From IMG/VR virus record IMGVR_UViG_3300009705_003007, positions 1 through 64,000 of that record: 64,000 nucleotides of DNA, one strand, 5' to 3'. Below, piece by piece: positions 1-7,028 of the stretch. This DNA comes from a virus. Position 1 is the first letter of the stretch. Every line of letters begins with the position of its first letter. The notes beneath the pieces are model-generated. The model made no database searches. It was not told the origin of the DNA and was given only the letters and a program-made list of their open reading frames with translations. The position numbers and the translations under genes are program-made.

Positions 1-447
1 AAGGTTGGCATTAACGTAGCCGTTCCAACATATGAGCTTCAATTGAGTAGCAACTCTGCTGGCAAGCCTGTTAGTTCGGTATGGAGTGTTGTCTCTGACT
101 CTCGTGTTAAAACAGAAGTAACAGATGTTACTGGCGGTTTGGACAAGATAGCTAACTTAAGACCTGTTAAGTTTAAATATATAGGAGGTTTCTGCGATTG
201 TCATACTGGTGTTGACCCTGATACTTATTACTATAACTTCATTGCTCAAGAAGTCGCTATAGAATTCCCAGAAGCAGTCACTAATAGTGGCGTAGACCTA
301 AAAGACCACGAAACAGACGAAGTCTTGGTTACAGACGTAAAACACTTAGACTCTCACATGATTAATGTTTACTTAGTTTCCGCAATCAAAGAACTTAAAG
401 ATGAGCTGGAAACAGCTAAAGCAAGAATAACTGAATTAGAATCCTAA
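1..447 (+). CDS. Tail fibre/spike protein, C-terminal S74 chaperone domain (5' partial)
   Basis: The frame is open from base 1, so this is the end of a longer gene whose start lies left of the window; the internal TTG at 43 is not a credible start. The visible 148 residues match the intramolecular chaperone (peptidase S74) domain that trimerises phage tail spikes and fibres and then cuts itself off. Seen: S-D-S-R-V-K (bases 94-111), where the family carries its autoproteolytic serine, then R-P-V-K-F-K-Y, F-I-A-Q-E-V, F-P-E-A-V and a C-terminal coiled coil (KELKDELETAKARITELES). The start-stop gap to the next gene is 14 bp. The receptor-binding part is not visible. Confidence 0.85.
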   Translation, partial: KVGINVAVPTYELQLSSNSAGKPVSSVWSVVSDSRVKTEVTDVTGGLDKIANLRPVKFKYIGGFCDCHTGVDPDTYYYNFIAQEVAIEFPEAVTNSGVDLKDHETDEVLVTDVKHLDSHMINVYLVSAIKELKDELETAKARITELES

Positions 448-461
448 CAAGGAGATAAAAA

Positions 462-1031
462 ATGGCTGACGTAACTACAAACGTAAGACCAACCGTAGAT
501 GCTGCCTCAAGAAATGGCAGTGTTATTGTTGGCGCACCAAAGGGCGCTAAAACTGGCGCACTTGGAACTAACTATAGAATAAGGGCTGGTGGCGAGGCTG
601 CTACGGCAACTGTAACGTTTACTGGTGCTGCGACTGTTGATGAAACCATTGTAATCATTGATGCCGATGGCGTTTCTAAAACATACACAGCAAAATCAGG
701 AACGACAGCGGGAAGTCTTCAGTTTATTAATACTGACAAGAACGCCGCCGCCACAGCTTTAAAGCTTTGTATTGATAATGCCGCTGGTCACAATGGATCA
801 ATTGCTGTCGCTGACGACCTAGCTGGCGTTTTAACTTTAACCCAACTGAAACCCGGAGTTAAAGGTAACACCACTATTACTGAAGGTTTGACTAATTGTA
901 CTGTAGTAACCTTCGCTGGTGGAACATCAGAGTCTGGCGTGAATGACGCATCTAGTGTTACTGGACTAGAAACAAAATGGACAGCTAAATTTGATGACAC
1001 CCGTTACTATTCAGGCGACACATCTAGTTAA
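462..1031 (+). CDS. Putative virion protein with beta-rich D-G-x-x-K-x-Y-x-A domain
   Basis: A 189-residue protein starting at an ATG behind a strong ribosome site (AAGGAG, 449-454). Residues about 45-155 form a Thr/Ala/Gly-rich segment with the pattern IDADGVSKTYTAKSGTTAG, then AATALKLCIDNAAGHNGSIAV, then VLTLTQLKPGVKGNTTITEG. I recall this segment as a recurring module in structural proteins of marine phages; its fold and role are not established. The position between an S74 fibre and neck-like genes fits a virion surface or decoration protein. It has no signal peptide or membrane segment. The function is inferred from context only. Confidence 0.65.
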   Translation: MADVTTNVRPTVDAASRNGSVIVGAPKGAKTGALGTNYRIRAGGEAATATVTFTGAATVDETIVIIDADGVSKTYTAKSGTTAGSLQFINTDKNAAATALKLCIDNAAGHNGSIAVADDLAGVLTLTQLKPGVKGNTTITEGLTNCTVVTFAGGTSESGVNDASSVTGLETKWTAKFDDTRYYSGDTSS

Positions 1032-1041
1032 GGTTTAGAAC

Positions 1042-1533
1042 ATGGTTCTTAATTTACCCTCAAGCGCGTTCACTAAATTGAATGAAGCAATTCTTCTATT
1101 TAATAGAACATGTACCGTGGTATATCCAGAAAGAAGACAAACGTGTGAAAACTGTGTTACTAACACGTTTGGGGGAAGGTCTACAAACATTTATGTAACT
1201 GGTGGGCCTATTCCTTTTAACAGAGGTTCAAACTGTCCACTTTGTGGGGGTGAGGGCTTTAAGAATGTAGAAAGCACCGAGTCTGTTGAGTTAAGAATAT
1301 ATTATAAACGAAGAGATTTTATTGACATCGGTGTTACCGCTGATATACCTAACAACGTAATACAAACGGTTGGGTATATGGACGATTACCCAAAGCTAAC
1401 TAAAGCAAAAGAATTGTTAGTGGATGTAGGAAAGCACAATCAAGGTAGATATAAAAGAGTTTCTGAACCGTATAACCAAGGCTTTAAGCAAAACCCAACA
1501 CAGTATATTGTTATATTTTGGGAGAGAGTTTAA
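1042..1533 (+). CDS. Zinc-binding-like neck/tail-completion candidate
   Basis: A 163-residue protein with two cysteine pairs, C35-x2-C38 and C65-x2-C68 followed by GGEG, which probably bind one zinc ion; C24 is a further cysteine. The C-terminal half (from about residue 75) is predicted beta-rich. The gene ends TAATG with the next gene, so the two are probably translated together. Its place upstream of the tail tube suggests a head-tail joining or neck protein, but I recognise no named family. The start is the ATG 10 bp after the previous stop, with weak Shine-Dalgarno pairing (AAGG, 1031-1034). Confidence 0.6.
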   Translation: MVLNLPSSAFTKLNEAILLFNRTCTVVYPERRQTCENCVTNTFGGRSTNIYVTGGPIPFNRGSNCPLCGGEGFKNVESTESVELRIYYKRRDFIDIGVTADIPNNVIQTVGYMDDYPKLTKAKELLVDVGKHNQGRYKRVSEPYNQGFKQNPTQYIVIFWERV

Positions 1534-2201
1534 TGGCCAAAAGAGGAAAAATTTCAGTTGAGCTTCTTGATACGTCAGCTCAGCTTGAGAAGATTATTTT
1601 ATCTACCATTAAAAAATCATTTTTGGTAGCGCTTCAAAAATCCAGTAAGAAGATTGAAAGTGGGTTTTCTGGTTTAGTTTATAACGCAGTTTATAATTGC
1701 GTAGAAATGGAACAAGTTAGAGGTGGGTCATTACGTCATGAATTAGGTTTGCCGTCAAGTCAAGGTAGTGCCGTTTCAGAACAAATAGCACGAACTGTTA
1801 GTCAGTCTGTTTTTGTGGAAGTTCAAAAACCACGAGGAAAGAATTCTGGTGGTCTTATTGTAAATATCCAACCAACAAATTTTGCAAATGTACTATCCGT
1901 TTCTGGTTCTACCGTTGATTATTTCTCCAAGAGAAACAAAGAAAACGTTACTCTTGAATGGTTAGATTGGCTACTAACAAGAGGCGACGCAATCATTGTG
2001 GGAAAATTTCACTTTGAGCCTACAGCAGGTCGAGGAAGAACTGGTGGAGGACGTATGGAAAAGGGTGGGTCTTGGAAAATAAATTCTCAGTTTTCAGGCA
2101 CGGTAAGTGACAACTTTATTAGTAGGGCGTTAGAAGGCAAATCTATACGAGGAAAGATGACAAAGATCATCGAACAAACAATAAAGAAAAATTGGAACTA
2201 A
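1533..2201 (+). CDS. Putative tail-completion/virion structural protein
   Basis: A 222-residue basic protein. An earlier TTG at 1518 is in frame, but the ATG at 1533 overlaps the previous stop as TAATG and has GGGAGAG at 1521-1527, so I take 1533. The N-terminal half is helical (KIILSTIKKSFLVALQKSSKK); the middle has a conserved-looking HELGLP and SVFVEVQKP; a Gly/Arg-rich loop (GRGRTGGGR) lies near residue 170. Small proteins at this point in the gene order are often head-tail connector or tail-terminator proteins, but no family signature is visible, so the role is inferred from position only. Confidence 0.55.
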   Translation: MAKRGKISVELLDTSAQLEKIILSTIKKSFLVALQKSSKKIESGFSGLVYNAVYNCVEMEQVRGGSLRHELGLPSSQGSAVSEQIARTVSQSVFVEVQKPRGKNSGGLIVNIQPTNFANVLSVSGSTVDYFSKRNKENVTLEWLDWLLTRGDAIIVGKFHFEPTAGRGRTGGGRMEKGGSWKINSQFSGTVSDNFISRALEGKSIRGKMTKIIEQTIKKNWN

Positions 2202-2202
2202 G

Positions 2203-3237
2203 ATGACTAAATGGTTAAAAAAAATAAACAATGTTGGCGATAGTACCATTTCGTCAATCATGCAAGACAACCTAATTGAACTTTTTGATTGGGGTCTTTT
2301 AGACGCTGGTGGTTTCTTTAATGTTGAAATACCAACATCCGGTCAATACGGAGGAGACAAGCATAAGCTTAGATTAGTAGATGATCCCAGATATACAAAG
2401 GGTCAAATATGGGAAGGCTTTAGATCCAATTGGGTTTGGCAAAGCGGTGTCTCAGCAACTACTCAGCCTAAAACGTTAACAAAACTAAAACCAAACTCAA
2501 CGGATTATCCCAACTCGTTACACTCGCCGGGTATTTCGGGAGTGTTTATTGGTGGTGTATTTCAACCAACTTCTGGTGTTGGTGTTTATAAACATCATAT
2601 TGACTACCCAAACGGTAGGGTTGTTTTTGACAGTGCAGTTAGCACAACTAGCGCAGTGACTGCTGAGTTTAGCTACAAATGGACAAAAGTAACAAAATCA
2701 AACGAAAGCTTCTTTCGAGAAATTCAATATAGATCACAACGAGCAGATGGCGATTTTACCCTAGAAGGTTCTGGCGATTGGTCACAGTTAGCTGAAACCA
2801 GACTCCAATTACCTGCAATAGGAATCGAAGTTGCCAAAAGAAGAAATTCTGACCCCTATTCATTAGGATCGCTAGACCATTATGTTAATACTGATGTATT
2901 ATTTCATGTTTTAGCAGAAGACGATTATGATAGAGATAAACTGTTAGATATAGTGTCTTTTCAACAAGAAAATACCATAAGTATGTTTGATAGTGATATG
3001 ATTGGAAGGAAAAATGCTTTTCCTCTGGATTACAGAGGTATGACAAATAGCGACGCTAAGGTGTATCCCTTATTAATACAGCCTAGCGGAACGGGAGGAT
3101 TTAAGTACGGTGAAACACTTTCAGATAGTCATGGTAAAACAATGTTTATTGGCACGGCTGATATTCAACGTTCTGAAGAAATTTCACCAAATTTATATCA
3201 CGGAGTAGTAAGAATGAAGACCGAGGTAATTATCTAA
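2203..3237 (+). CDS. Putative virion/tail structural protein
   Basis: A 344-residue protein starting one base after the previous stop. It opens with a short amphipathic helix, then an acidic and aromatic region (LIELFDWGLLDAGGFFNVEIP), and is otherwise beta-rich. Landmarks are WEGFRSNWVWQSG near residue 67, a Y-P-N-G-R-V-V-F-D turn near 136, and Q-L-P-A-I-G-I-E-V near 202. No catalytic motif, signal peptide or membrane segment is present. It sits directly upstream of the separately promoted tail tube gene, which fits a tail-completion or terminator protein. I do not recognise a named family. Confidence 0.55.
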   Translation: MTKWLKKINNVGDSTISSIMQDNLIELFDWGLLDAGGFFNVEIPTSGQYGGDKHKLRLVDDPRYTKGQIWEGFRSNWVWQSGVSATTQPKTLTKLKPNSTDYPNSLHSPGISGVFIGGVFQPTSGVGVYKHHIDYPNGRVVFDSAVSTTSAVTAEFSYKWTKVTKSNESFFREIQYRSQRADGDFTLEGSGDWSQLAETRLQLPAIGIEVAKRRNSDPYSLGSLDHYVNTDVLFHVLAEDDYDRDKLLDIVSFQQENTISMFDSDMIGRKNAFPLDYRGMTNSDAKVYPLLIQPSGTGGFKYGETLSDSHGKTMFIGTADIQRSEEISPNLYHGVVRMKTEVII

Positions 3238-3251
3238 TTAATTACCTCAAT

Positions 3252-3271
3252 TGGTGTATAATATATTAGAA
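3252..3271 (+). promoter_or_regulatory. Promoter-like element TGGTGTATAAT upstream of the tail tube gene
   Basis: TGGTGTATAAT at 3252-3262 contains a perfect -10 (TATAAT, 3257-3262) 47 bp before the tail tube ATG. The same 11 bases recur at 39821-39831 before another virion gene, and 17 of 20 aligned bases agree. No -35 box is present, as in T4-type late promoters. It lies in the 66-bp gap after the preceding gene. A phage sigma factor is encoded at 56110-56673 and is a candidate reader. Confidence 0.6.
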
Positions 3272-3303
3272 AGATAAAACTTTTCCTCTTAGGAGAGACT
3301 TAA

Positions 3304-4341
3304 ATGGTTAACAAAAGAACATACTGGGCAGTTGAAGCCCTTGGTGTAGCAGCAGAAGGCTTGGGGGGCACAATCAGCAATGCTCAATATGTACCCGGAG
3401 TTCAAAGCGTTGGTATCACCACAAATTTTAACTTAGAACAAATTTTTCAACTTGGCCAACTAGAAATCTATCAAGATCTTGAAGAAGTTCCAGATGTAGA
3501 AGTTTCTGTTGAAAGAGTTATAGATCAATTTACTTGCATGTATGCTCGTACAATGAATGTTGGTGCGCCGGGCAACAAGATTACAATTTCGGGTGATCAA
3601 AACAATAAATGTGATGTTGTTTTTAGTGTCAATAATGAAACAACAGATGATGTTGCTGGTGATGATAATCCAGATTCCTATGTTTGGTGTTCTGGAATGT
3701 TTTGTTCCAGTGCTTCATTTACTTTTGGGGTCGATGGCAATTTCACTGAATCTACCACTTTGGTTGGTAATCATAAAAAATGGACTGCTGCTCCCGGTGC
3801 TAAAATCCAGAATTTACCTACTGATGCTGCGGTTCTTGCTGGAAATGCTCCAACAGCCGGTGATGTTAAAAAGAGACAACATTTCACTATGCTGAGCATA
3901 CCAGCACCAATCTCTGCTCTTGCTGCGTCAGAAAAAGCTATTCAAAGTATTAGCGTTAGTGTTGACTTTGGGCGTGAAGAAATTAACGCTCTTGGTACTA
4001 GACTTCCTTATCACAGGTTTGTTACTTTTCCAGTTGAAGTTTCTTGTGAAATTGAAGCTCTTGTTACTGATGTCACTGACATGACTATGAACGCTTTACC
4101 AAACGCGGCTAATACTACTGCTCAGGCTATTAAGTTCGTAGTCGGAGACATTGCCGTAACAGATGTTCAAACTATTGGCGCTTCTACTGCCGTTCACACC
4201 TTTGATTTAGGTGCTAAGAATAGAGTACAGTCTGTTACATGGAACGGTGTTGATACGGGTGGTGGAAATGCCAGCATAACGTATTCGTTCCGTAACTTTA
4301 ATAAGCTTGATTATACCTCAGCTGGTACTCTGAATACTTAA
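3304..4341 (+). CDS. Major tail tube protein (probable)
   Basis: A 345-residue protein with its own promoter-like element (3252-3262), a strong ribosome site (AGGAG, 3291-3295) and a downstream hairpin, as expected for the most abundant tail protein. The N-terminus (Y-W-A-V-E-A-L-G-V-A) and the section V-Q-S-V-G-I-T-T-N-F-N-L-E-Q-I-F-Q-L-G-Q precede the phrase EVPDVEVSVERVID, which is typical of tube proteins that build a beta-barrel ring. A further S-V-D-F-G-R-E-E-I-N-A-L-G turn lies near residue 221. The place before the chaperone-like genes and the tape measure supports the call. The assignment rests on order and expression signals more than on a strict motif. Confidence 0.65.
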   Translation: MVNKRTYWAVEALGVAAEGLGGTISNAQYVPGVQSVGITTNFNLEQIFQLGQLEIYQDLEEVPDVEVSVERVIDQFTCMYARTMNVGAPGNKITISGDQNNKCDVVFSVNNETTDDVAGDDNPDSYVWCSGMFCSSASFTFGVDGNFTESTTLVGNHKKWTAAPGAKIQNLPTDAAVLAGNAPTAGDVKKRQHFTMLSIPAPISALAASEKAIQSISVSVDFGREEINALGTRLPYHRFVTFPVEVSCEIEALVTDVTDMTMNALPNAANTTAQAIKFVVGDIAVTDVQTIGASTAVHTFDLGAKNRVQSVTWNGVDTGGGNASITYSFRNFNKLDYTSAGTLNT

Positions 4342-4365
4342 TACTTAAGAATTTTACTGATGATT

Positions 4366-4389
4366 AGGGGGTTGGGAAACCAGCCCCCT
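4366..4389 (+). terminator. GAAA-capped 10-bp hairpin after the tail tube gene
   Basis: AGGGGGTTGG at 4366-4375 pairs with CCAGCCCCCT at 4380-4389 (nine Watson-Crick pairs and one G-U) around a GAAA tetraloop. It lies 25 bp after the tail tube stop. No T-run follows, so it may act as an mRNA 3'-end stabiliser or a pause site more than as a classic terminator. Confidence 0.6.
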
Positions 4390-4390
4390 G

Positions 4391-4494
4391 ATGTCGGTTT
4401 ATACAACACCAGTCACTTTTCAGGATGGAGACGGGTGAATAAACTGATTTTATATAATGGATTTAAGGAACGGGAAACTACACTTCCCGTCTAA
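4391..4494 (+). other. Possible leader of two overlapping micro-ORFs
   Basis: Directly after the hairpin, an ATG at 4391 opens a 15-codon frame ending at 4438. Its TGA overlaps a GTG (4435) that opens a 19-codon frame ending TAA at 4494. GGATGGAG just before the GTG could serve as a ribosome site. Five bases later an ATG at 4499 is in frame with the 4457 gene. The chain may couple translation into the chaperone-like gene, or be chance. A TATAAT at 4453-4458 also lies here. Confidence 0.25.
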
Positions 4495-5533
4495 AGTTAT
4501 GGAACTTTATGAGCGGGAATTTTTTTTGTCACGATTATTACTTGATAAAAAGATTGTAGAAATTGGTGATTTGGTTTTATATATATACCCATTAACCATT
4601 GATCAAAACTACACCGCGCAAAAAGTTTTTAGGGACGCTTACGAAGAAGCTTTATTTTCTGGTGTTTTTGCTAGAAAAGAAATGCGAGCATTGATGGTTC
4701 GTGAAGGGATTTGGTCAAAAGAAAAAGACCTTCAGTTAACAAGAAACACTAAAGCAATAGAAGATTCAAAATTAGCCATTTATAATAATTTCTTAGTACC
4801 ATCAAGAAGAGAACAATCAAGACTAGAGCTTAGAGAGTTAGAAAAACAACAAGGATCATTATTCCAAACTAAGCACACAAACGACCATCTAGACTGCGAA
4901 GGGTTAGCAACATACGCTAGATGGAACTGGGTAATTGAAAATACAACAAAACATACAGACAACAGCCCATATCTATTTAATGAAGTAGATATAACAACAA
5001 TGTTAAAGTTAAACAATGATTGGGACTTAGACACAGAACAACTAAGAGAGATGTCTAGAACAGAACCTTGGTCTAGCATTTGGTTAAACTCAGGTAAAAA
5101 CCCAGAAAGAATTTTTAGAAAACATGTTTTTGAACTTACAAAGGATCAAGACGAAATAGTTAGTTGGTCTGGATTGTATGAAAATGTAGCAGGAGCTGGC
5201 GAAAGCCCAAAAAAAGAAATTATAGAAGATAACGACGCGCTTGATGGGTGGTTAATAGCACAAAATAGAGAAGCAGAAAAAGAAAAAGGCAAAAAACAGG
5301 TAGCAGGATTTGAACAAGCACACCAAAACGCAGACGAGGTTTTTATTGTAGCTAGAAGTAAAGAAGAGACCAACGCTATATACGATTTAAACGAAGGTGA
5401 AAGTAAGATGATAATTAAGGCTAGAAATCATCAAATGAAAGAGGCAGGTAAAGACGGAGTTAAGTACGAAAAATTTAATGACGTTAAACTAAGAGTAATT
5501 AACGAAGCCAGTGAAAAATTTGGAAATAGATAA
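4457..5533 (+). CDS. Tail assembly chaperone-like protein, paralogue A
   Basis: A 358-residue, highly charged, helical protein just upstream of the tape measure, where tail assembly chaperones lie. It is a diverged paralogue of the gene at 5924. Shared features are an A-L-x-S-G block (FRDAYEEALFSG here), then R/K-rich residues and G-I-W-S-K-E-K, and later an aromatic core (ARWNWVIENT) followed by an L-F-acidic segment. The start is uncertain: ATG 4457 has no ribosome site and overlaps a TATAAT, and ATG 4499 (344 residues) is a good alternative. A 7-bp hairpin (4470-4490) lies between the two. It has no enzymatic motif. Confidence 0.6.
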   Translation: MDLRNGKLHFPSKVMELYEREFFLSRLLLDKKIVEIGDLVLYIYPLTIDQNYTAQKVFRDAYEEALFSGVFARKEMRALMVREGIWSKEKDLQLTRNTKAIEDSKLAIYNNFLVPSRREQSRLELRELEKQQGSLFQTKHTNDHLDCEGLATYARWNWVIENTTKHTDNSPYLFNEVDITTMLKLNNDWDLDTEQLREMSRTEPWSSIWLNSGKNPERIFRKHVFELTKDQDEIVSWSGLYENVAGAGESPKKEIIEDNDALDGWLIAQNREAEKEKGKKQVAGFEQAHQNADEVFIVARSKEETNAIYDLNEGESKMIIKARNHQMKEAGKDGVKYEKFNDVKLRVINEASEKFGNR

Positions 5534-5544
5534 TAGGAGGAATA

Positions 5545-5943
5545 ATGGATGAACCATACGCTGAATTAGTAAGGCGGTCGGATCAATACAAGAGCGACAA
5601 GTCCAGCAAACACAAAGAAGTATCAAAAGAGAGACTTCTAAAAATATCAAAGAAAAAGATACAGACCACTATGATTGGTGCGTTAAGCACCATGGAAAAA
5701 TATCTTGGTTTTTTGTGGGGGTATGAAAGTTCAGAAGAATTAACTCCTGAACAAGAACACCTTAAGCAAATTTATGAAGAAGTAAGATCGGAAATACTTG
5801 ACAGGGGAAATAATCAAGCCAGAAACTTAGAGGCAGAGTTTGCCAACTATGATATTAACTGGCTACGATATCAGATTACTTTACCTGTTAAGCCTATAAC
5901 AACAATGGAAAAAGGAGAAGAAGATGGCGAAGAGCAAGAATAA
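5545..5943 (+). CDS. Small protein between the two chaperone-like paralogues
   Basis: A 132-residue lysine- and glutamate-rich protein with a strong ribosome site (AGGAGGA, 5535-5541). Residues 15-45 are basic and helical; the middle contains MIGALSTMEKYLGFLWGY; the tail is acidic (EKGEEDGEEQE). It overlaps the next gene by 20 bp, and its acidic tail encodes the AAGGAGAAG ribosome site of that gene. Its place within the chaperone-like cluster suggests a tail-assembly accessory protein. No family is recognised. Confidence 0.55.
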   Translation: MDEPYAELVRRSDQYKSDKSSKHKEVSKERLLKISKKKIQTTMIGALSTMEKYLGFLWGYESSEELTPEQEHLKQIYEEVRSEILDRGNNQARNLEAEFANYDINWLRYQITLPVKPITTMEKGEEDGEEQE

Positions 5944-6958
5944 CCGGATTAAAGTCGAGTCTAAAGATTTAGAAGGAAAGAAGAAAATTGTCTATGTAAA
6001 AATCCCAGACACTAGAATAAACAAAGAAGCTCAACTAGCTTACAACCAAGCTTTTAGAGACGCTTTGCAGTCTGGAGCGATTTTAAGACAAAAACTTACC
6101 AATGTTCTAGAAGAGCAGGGTGTTTGGGACGACGAAAAAGAAAAACAATACAAAGATGTTATGAGTTCAATTAGCGAAGGAGAGAAGTCACTAAAAAAAG
6201 GTGGCATTACTCTTTCTGAAGCTAGAGAAACAGCCCTTAACATGAAGAGAAAACGTGGAGAATTTCGCGGCCTAATAGCAGAACGTAGTTCAATGGACGG
6301 CAACACTGCGGAAGGTCAAGCGGACAATGAAAGGTTTTCTTTTTTAGTCTATCGTTGTTTACTCCAAGATAATGGATCACAACTATTTGCTTCCAAAGAA
6401 GATTATGAAGAAAACGCTAATGAGCCATACGTGGTTGATGCGGCTGGGCAACTTGCCGAAAAGCTTTATGGTTTAGACCCAGACTATGAAAGCAATCTTC
6501 CAGAAAGTAAATTCCTAACAAACTATAAGTTAGCAGACAAGAAACTGCGCCTTATTAATAAAGACGGTCACTTGATTGACATTGACGAAGATGGTGTGGA
6601 AAGACTACTTGATGAAGATAATAGATTCATTGCTTATGATGACGATGGTGAATCTTACTACATTAGTAGAACAGGTGAAAAAATTGATGCAGAAGGGGAT
6701 ATTGTTGGTGAAGCATTTTCTCCTTTTCTAGATGATGGTGGTAAACCGATTCCAGTACCGGGAAAGAAAAAATCCAAAATTGAAGCCTCGGACGAAACTG
6801 AAGATTCTGACGAAACAGAAGAAACAGAAGAAACAGAAGAAACAGTAGAAGCTGAAATGGTTGGTGATTTTGGTGAGGGTACACCAATTGGAGAGCCTGA
6901 AGAAGCACCAGTCAAAAAAAGAGGACGACCAAAGAAAAAACAGACAACAACCGAATAG
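5924..6958 (+). CDS. Tail assembly chaperone-like protein, paralogue B, with RGRP tail
   Basis: A 344-residue protein and paralogue of the 4457 gene: it shares the A-L-x-S-G block (FRDALQSG) followed by a G-V-W-D-D-E-K-E-K segment, and an FSFLVYRCLLQDNG core near residue 139. Residues about 205-270 form an aspartate-rich repetitive section (INKDGHLIDIDEDGVERLLDED). The end holds a D/E-T repeat (SDETEETEETEETVEAE) encoded by a 9-bp tandem repeat, then K-K-R-G-R-P-K-K-K, which has the core of an AT-hook. It is followed within 70 bp by an intrinsic terminator, so it ends the transcript that precedes the tape measure. The function is inferred from position and charge. Confidence 0.6.
   Translation: MAKSKNNRIKVESKDLEGKKKIVYVKIPDTRINKEAQLAYNQAFRDALQSGAILRQKLTNVLEEQGVWDDEKEKQYKDVMSSISEGEKSLKKGGITLSEARETALNMKRKRGEFRGLIAERSSMDGNTAEGQADNERFSFLVYRCLLQDNGSQLFASKEDYEENANEPYVVDAAGQLAEKLYGLDPDYESNLPESKFLTNYKLADKKLRLINKDGHLIDIDEDGVERLLDEDNRFIAYDDDGESYYISRTGEKIDAEGDIVGEAFSPFLDDGGKPIPVPGKKKSKIEASDETEDSDETEETEETEETVEAEMVGDFGEGTPIGEPEEAPVKKRGRPKKKQTTTE
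6812..6845 (+). repeat. 9-bp tandem repeat encoding an acidic E-T-E tract
   Basis: About three and a half copies of GAAACAGAA lie inside the 3' end of the 5924 gene and encode repeated E-T-E. Copy number can change by slippage without shifting the frame because the unit is 9 bp. Confidence 0.7.
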
Positions 6959-6973
6959 TAAACATTGGAAAGT

Positions 6974-7017
6974 GGGTGTGTCGTTAGCCGTAAGCTACCG
7001 GTACACCCCTTTTTTTT
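6974..7017 (+). terminator. Intrinsic terminator directly before the tape measure gene
   Basis: GGGTGTGTCGTTAGC (6974-6988) pairs with GCTACCGGTACACCC (6994-7008) around a CGTAA loop. This is a 15-position stem with one mismatch and two G-U pairs, followed by C and eight T (7010-7017). The tape measure ATG is at 7029, so only 11 bases separate the T-run from the start. The tape measure must therefore be transcribed by read-through. Confidence 0.85.
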
Positions 7018-7028
7018 AGGGTATCTCA

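Noticed and set aside
5890-5945. Programmed frameshift between the 5545 and 5924 genes, as in lambda gpG-T
   Set aside because: The 5924 gene has its own ATG and ribosome site (AAGGAGAAG), and the frame change needed is +1, not the -1 an A-rich slip site would give.
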